A stretch of 64,000 bases of DNA from Cupriavidus pauculus. Its GTDB lineage: Bacteria > Pseudomonadota > Gammaproteobacteria > Burkholderiales > Burkholderiaceae. Positions 8,876 to 17,610 of this stretch are shown piece by piece (the first letter of the stretch is position 1; the number at the start of each line of letters is the position of its first letter). Below the pieces are notes generated by a model. It was not told the origin of the DNA. It made no database searches and was given only the letters and a program-made list of their open reading frames with translations. The translations under genes were made by a program, and so were the position numbers. The stretch lies in contig NZ_PJRP01000020.1 in the NCBI RefSeq assembly GCF_002858765.1, positions 1-64,000 on the forward strand. Reading direction: 5' to 3'.

Positions 8876-9847
8876 ATGGATGCACATGCACTGACCGACG
8901 CCGCCCCGGGAGGCGGCGCCGGAGAACTGACCCCTGCGCCGGCTGCGCCCACTTACCTCGAGCAGCTGCTGGCTGCCGGTCTGCTGATCGAAACCGGCGT
9001 CAAGGGGCTGTATGGCCGCAGCGTGCTGTTCGAGTCCATTGCCGACGGTCTGAACGTGGCCATCAGCCGGATTGGCGCCGACCAGCAGGCTGAAGTGCTG
9101 CGTTTTCCGCCCGCCATGGGGAAGCAGGATTTCGAGACCAGCGAATACCTGAAGAGTTTTCCGCAGCTGGCCGGCACGATCCACAGCTTCTGCGGCGACG
9201 ACCGTGCGCATCGCCGGCTGCTGGCGCGCGTGGAGGACAAGGAAGACTGGAGCGACCAGCAGGCATTCACGGGCGTGGTGCTGACGCCGGCCGCCTGCTA
9301 TCCGATCTATCCGGTTGTGGCCAAACGCGGCCCGCTGCCGCCGGACGGCAAGGTGGTGGACGTGCTGTCGTATTGCTACCGGCACGAGCCGTCCCTGGAG
9401 CCCACGCGCATGCAGTTGTTCCGGCAGCGTGAATACGTGTGCCTGGGATCGCCCGATCGCATCGTCGCGTTTCGCCAGCTGTGGATGGACCGCGGCCAGG
9501 CGCTGGCCAGGGCCCTGCAGCTGCCCGTGGAAGTGGACGTGGCGAACGACCCCTTCTTCGGCCGCGGCGGCAAGATCGTGGCCGACAGCCAGCGCGAACT
9601 GAAGCTGAAGTTCGAGTTGCTGATACCGGTGAACGACGGCGCGCCGCCTACCGCCTGCATGAGCTTCAACTACCACATGGACCATTTCGGGGCGCTCTGG
9701 CATATCGGCCTTGCCGATGGCGGTGTGGCCCACACGGGCTGCGTGGGTTTCGGCATCGAGCGGCTCACGCTGGCGCTGCTAAAGCATCACGGGCTGGACC
9801 CGGCAACGTGGCCGCAAGCGGTGCGCGAGACGCTGGGAGGCGTGTAA
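8876..9847 (+). CDS. amino acid:[carrier-protein] ligase, class II aaRS-like
   Basis: A 323-residue homologue of the catalytic core of atypical seryl-tRNA synthetases, without the tRNA-binding arm. Family knowledge: such ligases activate a small amino acid with ATP and load it on the phosphopantetheine of a carrier protein. Motif 2 (RHEPSLEPTRMQLFRQREYV, with R169/E171 and R185/E186) and motif 3 (GFGIERLTLAL, R296) are visible. C141, E186 and C289 match the zinc ligands known for this family (Cys, Glu, Cys), with the same spacing. The first 25 residues are a flexible Ala/Pro-rich extension. The tight gene order, carrier-dehydrogenase-ligase-DUF1839, supports a shared pathway. Glycine or alanine is the usual substrate; which one applies here cannot be read. 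Confidence 0.9.
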   Translation: MDAHALTDAAPGGGAGELTPAPAAPTYLEQLLAAGLLIETGVKGLYGRSVLFESIADGLNVAISRIGADQQAEVLRFPPAMGKQDFETSEYLKSFPQLAGTIHSFCGDDRAHRRLLARVEDKEDWSDQQAFTGVVLTPAACYPIYPVVAKRGPLPPDGKVVDVLSYCYRHEPSLEPTRMQLFRQREYVCLGSPDRIVAFRQLWMDRGQALARALQLPVEVDVANDPFFGRGGKIVADSQRELKLKFELLIPVNDGAPPTACMSFNYHMDHFGALWHIGLADGGVAHTGCVGFGIERLTLALLKHHGLDPATWPQAVRETLGGV

Positions 9848-10834
9848 ATGTTCGGCGACGGCAAGGCTGTACGCACGCGCGGTGGTGCGCATGCGCTGCA
9901 CGGGGGCAATCCGGTGTGGTCGCATGCCAACCGCCATATCGACCTGTGGGTCGAACTGTTGCATGGATGGGATTTCGAGCCCATTGCCGCCTTGCCGTTC
10001 ACCGTGACGCTTGATTTCGAGGGTGACCAGTTCACGTCGTCGAATATCCCGTCGATAGACCTGGAGCGCCTGTTCGGCATCGTCAAGGACGAGCTGTCGA
10101 CCTATGGCCGGCTGGAATCGCATGTGGCCGCGCAGACCAACCGTGGCAACGCGGTGCTGCTGGAAGTGGACAGCTTCCAGCTGCCACAGGCGCCGGGCGT
10201 CTACCGGCGCCAGCACGCGCGCGCGTGCATCGCCATCGATGTGCTCGTGCCAGACGCCACCGCCGTGGGCTATTACCACCATGACGGCTATCACACCGCC
10301 AGCGGCGACGACTACCTGGCCATCTTTCGTATGCCTGCGCATGAAACGATGTGGGGTGTGGCCACGTTTCCGCAGGCTGAAGTCGTGCGGCGGCGCTTTC
10401 CGGGGCTGACCGACGACGTCCTGATGCGCGCATCGCTGGACCTGCTGCGCGGCCACCTGGCGCGCCGCCCGCGCGAGAATCCGATCCAGGCATTTCGTGC
10501 CGCGTTCCCGGCGCACCTGGAACAGCTGATGGCGCGTGGCGAGCCCAACTTCCAGATCTACGCCGCCAGCGTGTTGCGCCAGCTTGGGGCCAACTTCGAG
10601 CTGCTTGGCCGCTATGTGCGCTGGCTGGTCATGCAGGGTCAGACGTTGCCCGATTCGGTAGCGGAGGCGTGCTACACGATGGCGTCCGAGGCCATGGTGA
10701 TGCAGTTCCGCCTGATGCGCGCGGTGATCAGCCGCAAGATTGATAGCTGCGAAGACTGCCTTGAGCAGCTTGAGCTGGCCTACCAGGGCACGGTGCCCGC
10801 GCTGGCGGCCCACTTCGGAGAGAAGGTGACATGA
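9848..10834 (+). CDS. DUF1839 family protein (copy 1)
   Basis: A 328-residue protein of unknown function that starts directly after the stop codon of the aminoacyl ligase gene and overlaps the next gene by four bases. It is homologous over its whole length to the protein at 14607-15677. Shared blocks are LW-x-ELL-x-GW near the N terminus, AALPFTV, a VLLEVDSFQLP / MLVEMDSFYLP core, a GDDY block, LRQLGANFE and a C-terminal C-x-x-C (SCEDC). Proteins of this family often sit beside amino acid:carrier-protein ligases, so I infer a step acting on the loaded carrier, such as transfer of the aminoacyl group. There is no signal peptide and no membrane segment. No catalytic residues are established. 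Confidence 0.8.
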   Translation: MFGDGKAVRTRGGAHALHGGNPVWSHANRHIDLWVELLHGWDFEPIAALPFTVTLDFEGDQFTSSNIPSIDLERLFGIVKDELSTYGRLESHVAAQTNRGNAVLLEVDSFQLPQAPGVYRRQHARACIAIDVLVPDATAVGYYHHDGYHTASGDDYLAIFRMPAHETMWGVATFPQAEVVRRRFPGLTDDVLMRASLDLLRGHLARRPRENPIQAFRAAFPAHLEQLMARGEPNFQIYAASVLRQLGANFELLGRYVRWLVMQGQTLPDSVAEACYTMASEAMVMQFRLMRAVISRKIDSCEDCLEQLELAYQGTVPALAAHFGEKVT

Positions 10835-13395
10835 CTGCACGCGATCCGGAACCGACACTCCTGCCCATCTTGCGGCCCGGTGTGGCCGTGGGCCGGGCGC
10901 GACTGGAAGGCGACTGGACCTTCCTCGAAACCTTTGCCAATGCGGCCGCGCATCCGGGCGAGCTGTCCGAGACCGGACACTGGCTGCCCGCGTCCGTGCC
11001 CGGTACGGTGGCCGGCGCGCTGCGCGCGGCGAAGCGCTGGGACGAAACATCGCCGCCGCCGCTGCATCAGCATGACTACTGGTACCGGCTGCAATTCTCG
11101 GGCAGCGGGCGCCGGCTGCTGCGCTTCAACGGCCTGGCGACGATTGCCGAGGTCTGGCTCAACGGCCAGCATGTGCTGACCACACGCCATATGTTCGCCG
11201 CGCACCAGGCGGAGGTGGAACTGGCCGGCGCCGACAACGTGCTCCATATCTGTTTTCGCGCGCTGCATCCGTGGCTGCGCACGCAGCGCGGACCGGTGCG
11301 CTGGAAGCCGCGCATGATCCAGCCGCCATCGCTGCGCACCGTGCGCACCACGCTGCTTGGGCACATGCCCGGCTGGTGCCCGCCGGTGCACGCGGTGGGG
11401 CCGTGGCGCGACATCGAACTGCTGGACCCGATCGGCACCGATCTCACGCATGGCGTACGCGCCGAACTGTCGAGCCGGATCGACGGCACCGACGGCGTCA
11501 TCGACCTGCAATTGCACTTTCCGGGCGCCGCGCCCGCGCAAGGCGCGTTCTCGGCAATCGGACCCGACCAGGCCATCTGGCATGGCGATCTGCGTCGTAC
11601 CGGCCCGCACACGCTGTCGGGCGCGCTGCGTATCCCCGATGCCCGGCGCTGGTGGCCGCATACCCACGGCGAACCCGCGCTGTATCGGGTGGACGCCAGC
11701 ATGGGTGGCCAGGTCCTGGCCTGCGGCAACGTTGGATTCCGTACGATTACAGAAGACCGCGACGGCGATGCCGGCGCGTTTGGGCTGCGCGTCAACGGCG
11801 AGCGCGTGTTCTGCCGGGGCGCGTGCGTGTCCAGCCACGACCTGCCCGGCCTGGCCGATACCGACGAGGCCGTGGCGCGCTGGCTGCGGCTGGCGCGCGA
11901 TGCCGGGGCCAACATGGTGCGCGTGAGCGGCGTCACCTGTTATCCGGGCGAAGCGTTCTATCGCCAGTGCGATGCGCTGGGGCTGCTGGTGTGGCAGGAC
12001 TTCATGTTCGCCAACTTCGACTACGGCAACGACACCGGCGCCGCCTGGATGGATGACGCGCGGCGCGAAGTCTCGCAGTGGCTGGCGTCGTCCTGCGCCC
12101 ACGCCAGCCTGGCCGTGCTGTGTGGCGGCAGCGAGGCCGAGCAGCAGGCCGCGATGATGGGCGTGCCGCGCGGCGCCTGGCGCCAGCCGCTGTTCGACAC
12201 ACTGATTCCCGCACTGGTGGCCGAGCATCGGCCCGATGTGATCTACGTGCGCAATTCGCCCAGCGAAGGGGCCTGGCCGTTCCAGCCCGATACCGGCGTA
12301 TCGCACTACTACGGCGTGGGCGCCTACCAGCGGCCGCTCAGCGATGCGCGGCTGGCCAATGTCCGGTTCACGTCGGAATGCCTGGCGTTTGCCAACGTGC
12401 CGTGCGCGCGCACGCTGGCCGATGCCGGCCTGTCTCAGCCGTACCACGATCCGCGCTGGAAAGCGCGCGTGCCGCGGGATGCCGGTGCCGCCTGGGATTT
12501 CGAGGATATTCGCGACTTCTACCTGCGCGAGGTGTTCGACGTCGATCCGCCGCGCCTGCGCTATGAACGGCCGTCGCGCTACCTGGCGCTGTCGCGCGCC
12601 GTGGTGGCGGAAATCATGACCGAGGTATTCGGAGAGTGGCGCCGCACGGGTTCCACCTGCCAGGGTGGCCTGGTCTGGCAATTGCAGGACCTGTTGCCGG
12701 GCGCGGGATGGGGCATCGTCGATGCGTACGCGCGGCCCAAATCTGCGTGGCACGCACTGCGCCAGGTCTGGCAGCCGCTGCAGGTCATCCTGACGGATGA
12801 GGGGCTCAATGGGCTTCACATCCATGTGGTGAACGAGACGGCGGCGCCGCGCACGGTGCGGCTGACGCTGCGTTGCCTGCGCGACGGCGAGACCGTGGTC
12901 GTACAGGCCGACCAGACGCTGACGCTGGCGCCGCGTGAGTCGCGGCAGCTCGTGGCGGCGGCGTTGATCGATCACTTCTTCGACTTCACCTACGCCTATC
13001 GCTTCGGGCCGCCCGCGCACGACGTGGTGGTGGCCACGCTGCACGACGCGTCTCCGGAAGCGGGCGCGACCGAGGCAGGCAACGCGTTGCTCAGCCAGGC
13101 CGTGTACCTGCCCGACCGGCGGCCCGACGCGTTGCAGGACCCGGGCCTGCGCGCCAGCGTGGCGTGCGAGGACGGCGTCTGGTGGCTCACCGTAAGCACC
13201 CAGCGCTTTGCGCGGTGGGTCCATGTCGAGGATCACGCCTGGTTGCCGGAGACCGACTGGTTCCACCTCGGGCCCGGCGAATCGCGTCGCATCCGCCTGA
13301 TGCACGATGCGGCCGCGCCGATGCATGCGGGGGCCATCCCTTCGGGTGAAGTGTCGGCGTTGAACGCGCCGCGTTCTGTCAGCTACGACGGCTGA
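10831..13395 (+). CDS. glycoside hydrolase family 2, beta-mannosidase-like
   Basis: An 854-residue cytosolic protein with the GH2 layout: an N-terminal jelly-roll sugar-binding domain (LEGDWTFLET, then ATIAEVWLNGQHV), an immunoglobulin-like linker, a TIM barrel and C-terminal beta domains. The expected acid/base Glu435 (GGSEAEQQ) and nucleophile Glu516 (FTSECLAF) are both present, so activity is plausible. Retaining beta-mannosidases of this type cleave terminal beta-mannose or related sugars. There is no signal peptide, so the substrate would be an intracellular oligosaccharide or a lipid-linked or sugar conjugate. It is translationally coupled to the DUF1839 gene (four-base overlap), which ties it to the carrier-protein module. 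A biosynthetic (transglycosylating or editing) role is speculation. Confidence 0.85.
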   Translation: MTARDPEPTLLPILRPGVAVGRARLEGDWTFLETFANAAAHPGELSETGHWLPASVPGTVAGALRAAKRWDETSPPPLHQHDYWYRLQFSGSGRRLLRFNGLATIAEVWLNGQHVLTTRHMFAAHQAEVELAGADNVLHICFRALHPWLRTQRGPVRWKPRMIQPPSLRTVRTTLLGHMPGWCPPVHAVGPWRDIELLDPIGTDLTHGVRAELSSRIDGTDGVIDLQLHFPGAAPAQGAFSAIGPDQAIWHGDLRRTGPHTLSGALRIPDARRWWPHTHGEPALYRVDASMGGQVLACGNVGFRTITEDRDGDAGAFGLRVNGERVFCRGACVSSHDLPGLADTDEAVARWLRLARDAGANMVRVSGVTCYPGEAFYRQCDALGLLVWQDFMFANFDYGNDTGAAWMDDARREVSQWLASSCAHASLAVLCGGSEAEQQAAMMGVPRGAWRQPLFDTLIPALVAEHRPDVIYVRNSPSEGAWPFQPDTGVSHYYGVGAYQRPLSDARLANVRFTSECLAFANVPCARTLADAGLSQPYHDPRWKARVPRDAGAAWDFEDIRDFYLREVFDVDPPRLRYERPSRYLALSRAVVAEIMTEVFGEWRRTGSTCQGGLVWQLQDLLPGAGWGIVDAYARPKSAWHALRQVWQPLQVILTDEGLNGLHIHVVNETAAPRTVRLTLRCLRDGETVVVQADQTLTLAPRESRQLVAAALIDHFFDFTYAYRFGPPAHDVVVATLHDASPEAGATEAGNALLSQAVYLPDRRPDALQDPGLRASVACEDGVWWLTVSTQRFARWVHVEDHAWLPETDWFHLGPGESRRIRLMHDAAAPMHAGAIPSGEVSALNAPRSVSYDG

Positions 13396-13788
13396 ACTCA
13401 TCCTTCTCCACCTGCCCGCCAGGCCGCCTCTGGCGCGGCAGGACACATTTCCCTCCTTCTGCCGGCTGACTCACGGGTCTGCCGCGCCGCCGCCGCGACT
13501 CACCCGTTTTCCTACATCCAACCTACCAAAGCATGACGCCAGGACCTATCCGTCAGCCTACTGTCGGTTCTGTGCTTCATGGCACTTAATACAGTCAACA
13601 ACGAAGAGAAAACCGAAGCAGCAGCGGCAACACGCTTCGGCAAGGATTCACGGGTGGCGGCCTCGGGGCCGCCGGGCATTCGCCAGCAAGCTAGCTGATA
13701 AAAGAGCGGAGCGGCGATGTCGGGTCACGCGTCTCGCAGGTACTGCGGCGTTCCGATGTCATTGCTCCTGGGTCATACGGAGGAAGAA
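13396..13788. other. intergenic region between GH2 and Crp/Fnr genes
   Basis: A hairpin with bulges lies at 13412-13441 (CTGCCCGCCAG pairing with CTGGCGCGGCAG) and may end the module transcript. The rest contains a less GC-rich stretch around 13500-13620 with TAATAC, a possible -10 element for the regulator gene, but no matching -35 that I trust. No gene is seen. Confidence 0.4.
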
Positions 13789-14517
13789 ATGATCACGCAT
13801 CGGTCGGACCTGCATGTCAATCATCTGCTCAACGCACTGCCGCGTCATGAATGGGACGCGCTGTCGCGACACTTTGAACTCGTCCGCCTGCGTGCAGGGG
13901 AGCTGCTGACCGACTCCGGCCAGCGCATCGTCCACGTGTATTTCCCGACCACGTCCGTGGTGTCACTGCTGTCGCTGCTGGAAGACGGTGCCACGGTCGA
14001 GTTTGCCGCGGTCGGCAACGAGGGGTTGGTCGGTATCCCCGTGGTGACCGGCGGCGACACGATGCCGAGCCGCGTGGAAGTGCGCAGCCCCGGCTTTGCC
14101 TACCGCATTCCGGCCCGCGTGCTGCGTGGGGAACTGGCGCAGCTGCCGGCGCTGCAGCGCGTGACGCTGCTCTATGTGCAGGCCGTGCTGACGCAAATCG
14201 CGCAGACGGCAGCCTGCAACCGCCATCACTCGCTGAACAAGCAGCTTTGCCGCTGGCTGCTGCTGGCCATCGACCGCATGAACACCAACGAACTGGTGAT
14301 CACGCAGCAGGTCATTGCCAACATGCTGGGCGTGCGGCGCGAAGGCGTGACGGAAGCAGCCGGCAAGCTGGAGGACCTGGGCCTGATCCACCACAGCCGC
14401 GGCCATATCACGGTGCTGGACCGCTGCGGCCTGGAGCATCATTCGTGCGAGTGCTACAAGCTCGTCAAGCGCGAATACGACCGCCTGCTGCCCGCCCTGA
14501 CGCTGGCGCACGCCTGA
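13789..14517 (+). CDS. Crp/Fnr-family transcription regulator
   Basis: A 242-residue regulator. It has an N-terminal cyclic-nucleotide-binding-type beta barrel (about 15-130, with RAGELLTDSGQRIVHVYFP) and a C-terminal winged helix (about 170-235, with QQVIANMLGVRREGVTEAAGKL as recognition region). There is no N-terminal cysteine cluster, so it is not an Fnr-type iron-sulfur sensor. The cyclic-nucleotide contacts are not clear, so the signal is unknown. The ATG at 13789 follows GGAGGAAGAA directly; an in-frame longer start at 13717 is less likely. Its place between the two DUF1839 genes and in front of manC makes it a candidate regulator of the EPS genes. Confidence 0.88.
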   Translation: MITHRSDLHVNHLLNALPRHEWDALSRHFELVRLRAGELLTDSGQRIVHVYFPTTSVVSLLSLLEDGATVEFAAVGNEGLVGIPVVTGGDTMPSRVEVRSPGFAYRIPARVLRGELAQLPALQRVTLLYVQAVLTQIAQTAACNRHHSLNKQLCRWLLLAIDRMNTNELVITQQVIANMLGVRREGVTEAAGKLEDLGLIHHSRGHITVLDRCGLEHHSCECYKLVKREYDRLLPALTLAHA

Positions 14518-14539
14518 GCGCATCCGCACCGATGCGGCA

Positions 14540-14582
14540 CGCCCCGGACGCCATACGCCACCAGGCGGTGGCATCCGGGGCG
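14540..14582. terminator. two-tier hairpin between convergent genes
   Basis: A 9-bp outer stem (CGCCCCGGA 14540-14548 / TCCGGGGCG 14574-14582) encloses a 6-bp inner stem (GCCACC/GGTGGC, 14557-14572). It lies between the convergent ends of the Crp/Fnr and DUF1839 genes and probably ends both transcripts. Confidence 0.65.
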
Positions 14583-14606
14583 ATTGTCTTCATGGGTGGC
14601 CAGTTA

Positions 14607-15677
14607 TCAGCCATGTGCCGGATCGATGCTCCCGAACGACGCCAGCAGGCCCGTGATGACGGTGCCGTAGGCCGATTCCAGGTTGTCCATGCACTCGGTG
14701 CAGGCATCGGCCCGGCGCCGTGCCATCGCCCGGGCCAGGCGGAACTGCAGCACCTTGCACTCCGCCGCGATGGCGCCAGCCGCTTCGCGGACGTCGGGCG
14801 ACACCGTGTGGCCGTGCTCGCCCAGCCAGTTCAGGCCGTGCTGGAGCATCTCGAAGTTCGCCCCCAGCTGGCGCGGCAGATTGAAGCCGTAGTGATGGAA
14901 GTACGCATCGCCGCGCGCCAGGATGGTGTCCACCTGCGCAGGAAATTCGGTACGCCAGCGCGCGATGGGGCTCTCGTCCGGACGCCGGCCCAGATGCCGG
15001 CGCAGCAGCTGCGCCACGGCATTGGCCATGTCGCGCCCGCGCAGCGGGTCGCGTACGCGCTTGGCGCATTCGGCATACGGGAAGAGGATGTTGCCGTTGC
15101 CGCTCAGTTCGGGCGTGAGCCGCATCAGCCCACGATAGTCGTCGCCCTCGGCCCTGTAGCGGCCCGTGCTGTGATAGTAGGACAGCGTCTGCGCTGCGGT
15201 GTCGATCCCGTCGATCGCGATGGTGGTCTTCACGTGGTTCATCCGATAGGCCGTGGCGCGCGTATCGGGCAGATAGAAGCTGTCCATCTCCACCAGCATG
15301 GCGTGGCCGCGCCGCACCTGCTCGGCAATGTGCGCTTCCAGCGTGTCGTAGATGGCGCTTTCCTGCACCACCGTTCCATACAGCAGTTCGAGGTCGGCCT
15401 GCGGATACTTGAAGAAGGTGAAGTGATCGCCCTCGTAGTCCTGCGCCACGGTGAACGGCAGCGCGGCGCGCGGATCGAGGTGCCAGCCATACAGCAGTTC
15501 GATCCACAGATCCATGTAGCAGTTGGTCTCCTGCCAGACCGATGCCTCGCCATGCAGCAGACGCGGCGGGGCCACCACGGGGCGTGCCGCCTGTTGCGCG
15601 TTGGCGGCCGGCACATGGGGGGCCTCGGCCAGGGTATCTGCCGTGCAAGCCAGGGCGTTCGCAGTGCTTTGCTCCAT
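14607..15677 (-). CDS. DUF1839 family protein (copy 2)
   Basis: A 356-residue paralogue of the protein at 9848-10834, read in the opposite direction. It keeps the same blocks (MDLWIELLYGW, RAALPFTV, VEMDSFYLP, GDDY, LPRQLGANFEMLQ, and C-x-x-C as ACTEC). It adds about 35 N-terminal residues rich in Ala that look disordered. The ATG at 15677 is preceded by CGGAGGACGGGAG, a strong ribosome-binding site. Function is unknown. It sits alone between the Crp/Fnr gene and divergent manC. Two DUF1839 copies near one carrier-protein ligase could mean two acceptors or a heteromer; this is speculation. Confidence 0.8.
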   Translation of the reverse strand: MEQSTANALACTADTLAEAPHVPAANAQQAARPVVAPPRLLHGEASVWQETNCYMDLWIELLYGWHLDPRAALPFTVAQDYEGDHFTFFKYPQADLELLYGTVVQESAIYDTLEAHIAEQVRRGHAMLVEMDSFYLPDTRATAYRMNHVKTTIAIDGIDTAAQTLSYYHSTGRYRAEGDDYRGLMRLTPELSGNGNILFPYAECAKRVRDPLRGRDMANAVAQLLRRHLGRRPDESPIARWRTEFPAQVDTILARGDAYFHHYGFNLPRQLGANFEMLQHGLNWLGEHGHTVSPDVREAAGAIAAECKVLQFRLARAMARRRADACTECMDNLESAYGTVITGLLASFGSIDPAHG

Positions 15678-15994
15678 CTCCCGTCCTCCGTGTTCGGATG
15701 GCAGCCGGCGTGGCGCCGGCCGGCCAGGCGCGTGCATGGCCAATGCCATTGGACCGGTTCCGGCGCGGCGTTTCGGTACGTTGTCCAACAAAGCCGGCGC
15801 TGCGCAGTGGCGCGCGCGGTGTGGCTAGCAGCGTGCCCAACAGCGTGTGCGGAATCGAACAGAGTCCTGCCAGCGCAGATTCCTACACTGAGCCCATCCT
15901 CTCTGGCCAGGGTACGTGTCCGTGCGTCTGCCACGCCTGCCAAGCACCGCCTGGGAGCCGGAGCCTCGCCGACACGCAGGAAACAGCAGGAGGC
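15678..15994. other. divergent promoter region of DUF1839 copy 2 and manC
   Basis: These 317 bases lie between two genes that start away from each other and should hold both promoters. I see no gene and no clear -35/-10 pair. Confidence 0.4.
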
Positions 15995-17560
15995 ATGATG
16001 AGAATTCCGAACCGAGGGAAAGGCCTTCCCTCTGCCGCAGTCACGGACATGATCGATCACACGGGCCATGGCGCCGCTGCCGCGCAGACGCGGCAGGCGC
16101 TGATCCAGCCTGTGATTCTGGCGGGCGGATCGGGCACGCGCCTCTGGCCGCTGTCGCGCGAGCAGCATCCCAAGCAGTTGCTGAACCTGGTGGCCGAGAA
16201 CACGCTGCTGGAAGCCACCGCACGCCGGCTCGAAGGGCTGGCCGTGCTGGCCGGCCGCAACGTCGGCATCGAGGCGCCGCAGATCGTGGTGTGCGGCGAA
16301 GAGCATCGCTTCATGATCGACGCGATGATGAAACGCTGCGGCAAGCCCGCGCAGATCCTGGCCGAGCCATGCGGACGCAACACGGCGCCCGCGCTGACGA
16401 TGGCCGCGCTGCATGCGATGGCCAATGCGGGCGAATCCGGCGACGCGGTGCTGGTGGCCACGCCAGCTGATCATGCCGTGACAGATCCGGAAGCATTCCG
16501 CGCCGCGCTGGCCGTTGCCGTGCGGCAGGCCGACCGCGGCGCCATTGTCACGCTGGGCGTGCGGCCCAGCGCCCCGGAAACCGGGTTTGGCTATATCCGG
16601 ACAGGGAGTATTTCGCAGGAAGGCGCGCTGCCGCTGGAACGCTTCGTCGAAAAGCCCCACCTGGAACTGGCGCAAGCCTACGTGGAATCGGGCGACTACT
16701 GGTGGAACAGCGGCGTCTATGTCGTGCGCGCGTCGGTCTGGATGCGTGCGCTGGGCCAGTTGCAGCCCGACATGGCGCGCCAGTGCCGTGCCGCCTACGA
16801 AGCCGCCGAGCGCGCGGCCAAGGGCAATGCGCTGTGCCTGTGCAAGGAAGCATTCGAGGCCTGCCCGTCCGACTCCATCGACTACGCGGTCATGGAGAAG
16901 ATCGAGACGCTGGCCGACGTGCCGGCGATGCTGGTGCCGATGGATCCGGGCTGGTCCGATGTCGGTTCCTGGGCCGCCATCTGGGACATCGCCAAGAAGG
17001 ACGCAGCCGGCAACGTGGCGCGCGGCCGCGTGCTGTTCGATGGCGCGACGTCGTGCCTGGCGCATTCCGAGGGCCGCCTGATTGCGTGCGTGGGCGTGCA
17101 GGACGTGGTCGTGGTGGAAACCGCCGACGCCGTGCTGGTGGTCGACAAGGCCCATGTGCAGGACGTAAAGAACGTGGTGCAGCGCCTGCGGGCCGAGCAC
17201 GGCAGCGAGGTGGTGAACCACCGCAAGGTGCAGCGGCCCTGGGGTTGCTACGACTCGATCGACCATGGCGACCGCTTCCAGGTCAAGCGCATCGTGGTCG
17301 ATCCCGGTGCCAGCCTGTCGCTGCAGATGCATTACCACCGCGCCGAGCATTGGGTCGTGGTACGCGGCACGGCGCGCGTGACCTGCGGCGAGACGGTCAG
17401 CATCCTTTCGGAAAACCAGTCGACGTATATCCCCATCGGAACGCAGCACCGGCTGGAAAATCCGGGCAAGACGCCGCTGGAGATCATCGAGGTGCAGTCG
17501 GGTTCTTATCTGGGCGAGGACGATATCGTCAGGTTCGATGACAACTACGGGCGCAAGTAG
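15995..17560 (+). CDS. manC: mannose-1-phosphate guanylyltransferase / mannose-6-phosphate isomerase
   Basis: A 521-residue bifunctional enzyme making GDP-mannose, the precursor used by Gmd and Fcl at the end of the cluster. The N-terminal nucleotidyltransferase (about 35-330) has the signature LAGGSGTRLWPLSRE and FVEKP. The C-terminal cupin (about 405-521), with LQMHYHRAEHWVVV and a metal-binding His set, is the type II isomerase. Two ATGs in tandem (15995 and 15998) follow AGGAGG; either could be used. About 35 residues precede the conserved start of the domain, longer than in many relatives. It reads in the same direction as the tyrosine-kinase gene 50 bases downstream. Confidence 0.95.
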   Translation: MMRIPNRGKGLPSAAVTDMIDHTGHGAAAAQTRQALIQPVILAGGSGTRLWPLSREQHPKQLLNLVAENTLLEATARRLEGLAVLAGRNVGIEAPQIVVCGEEHRFMIDAMMKRCGKPAQILAEPCGRNTAPALTMAALHAMANAGESGDAVLVATPADHAVTDPEAFRAALAVAVRQADRGAIVTLGVRPSAPETGFGYIRTGSISQEGALPLERFVEKPHLELAQAYVESGDYWWNSGVYVVRASVWMRALGQLQPDMARQCRAAYEAAERAAKGNALCLCKEAFEACPSDSIDYAVMEKIETLADVPAMLVPMDPGWSDVGSWAAIWDIAKKDAAGNVARGRVLFDGATSCLAHSEGRLIACVGVQDVVVVETADAVLVVDKAHVQDVKNVVQRLRAEHGSEVVNHRKVQRPWGCYDSIDHGDRFQVKRIVVDPGASLSLQMHYHRAEHWVVVRGTARVTCGETVSILSENQSTYIPIGTQHRLENPGKTPLEIIEVQSGSYLGEDDIVRFDDNYGRK

Positions 17561-17610
17561 TCAGGCGCGCCCGCACGGGTGAAGTAGCAATCGAAGGCAA
17601 GGGGGACGTC

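Noticed and set aside
10780..13446. 888-codon minus-strand frame opposite the GH2 gene
   Set aside because: Antisense shadow with Arg/His/Gln-rich composition. The plus strand carries conserved GH2 catalytic residues.
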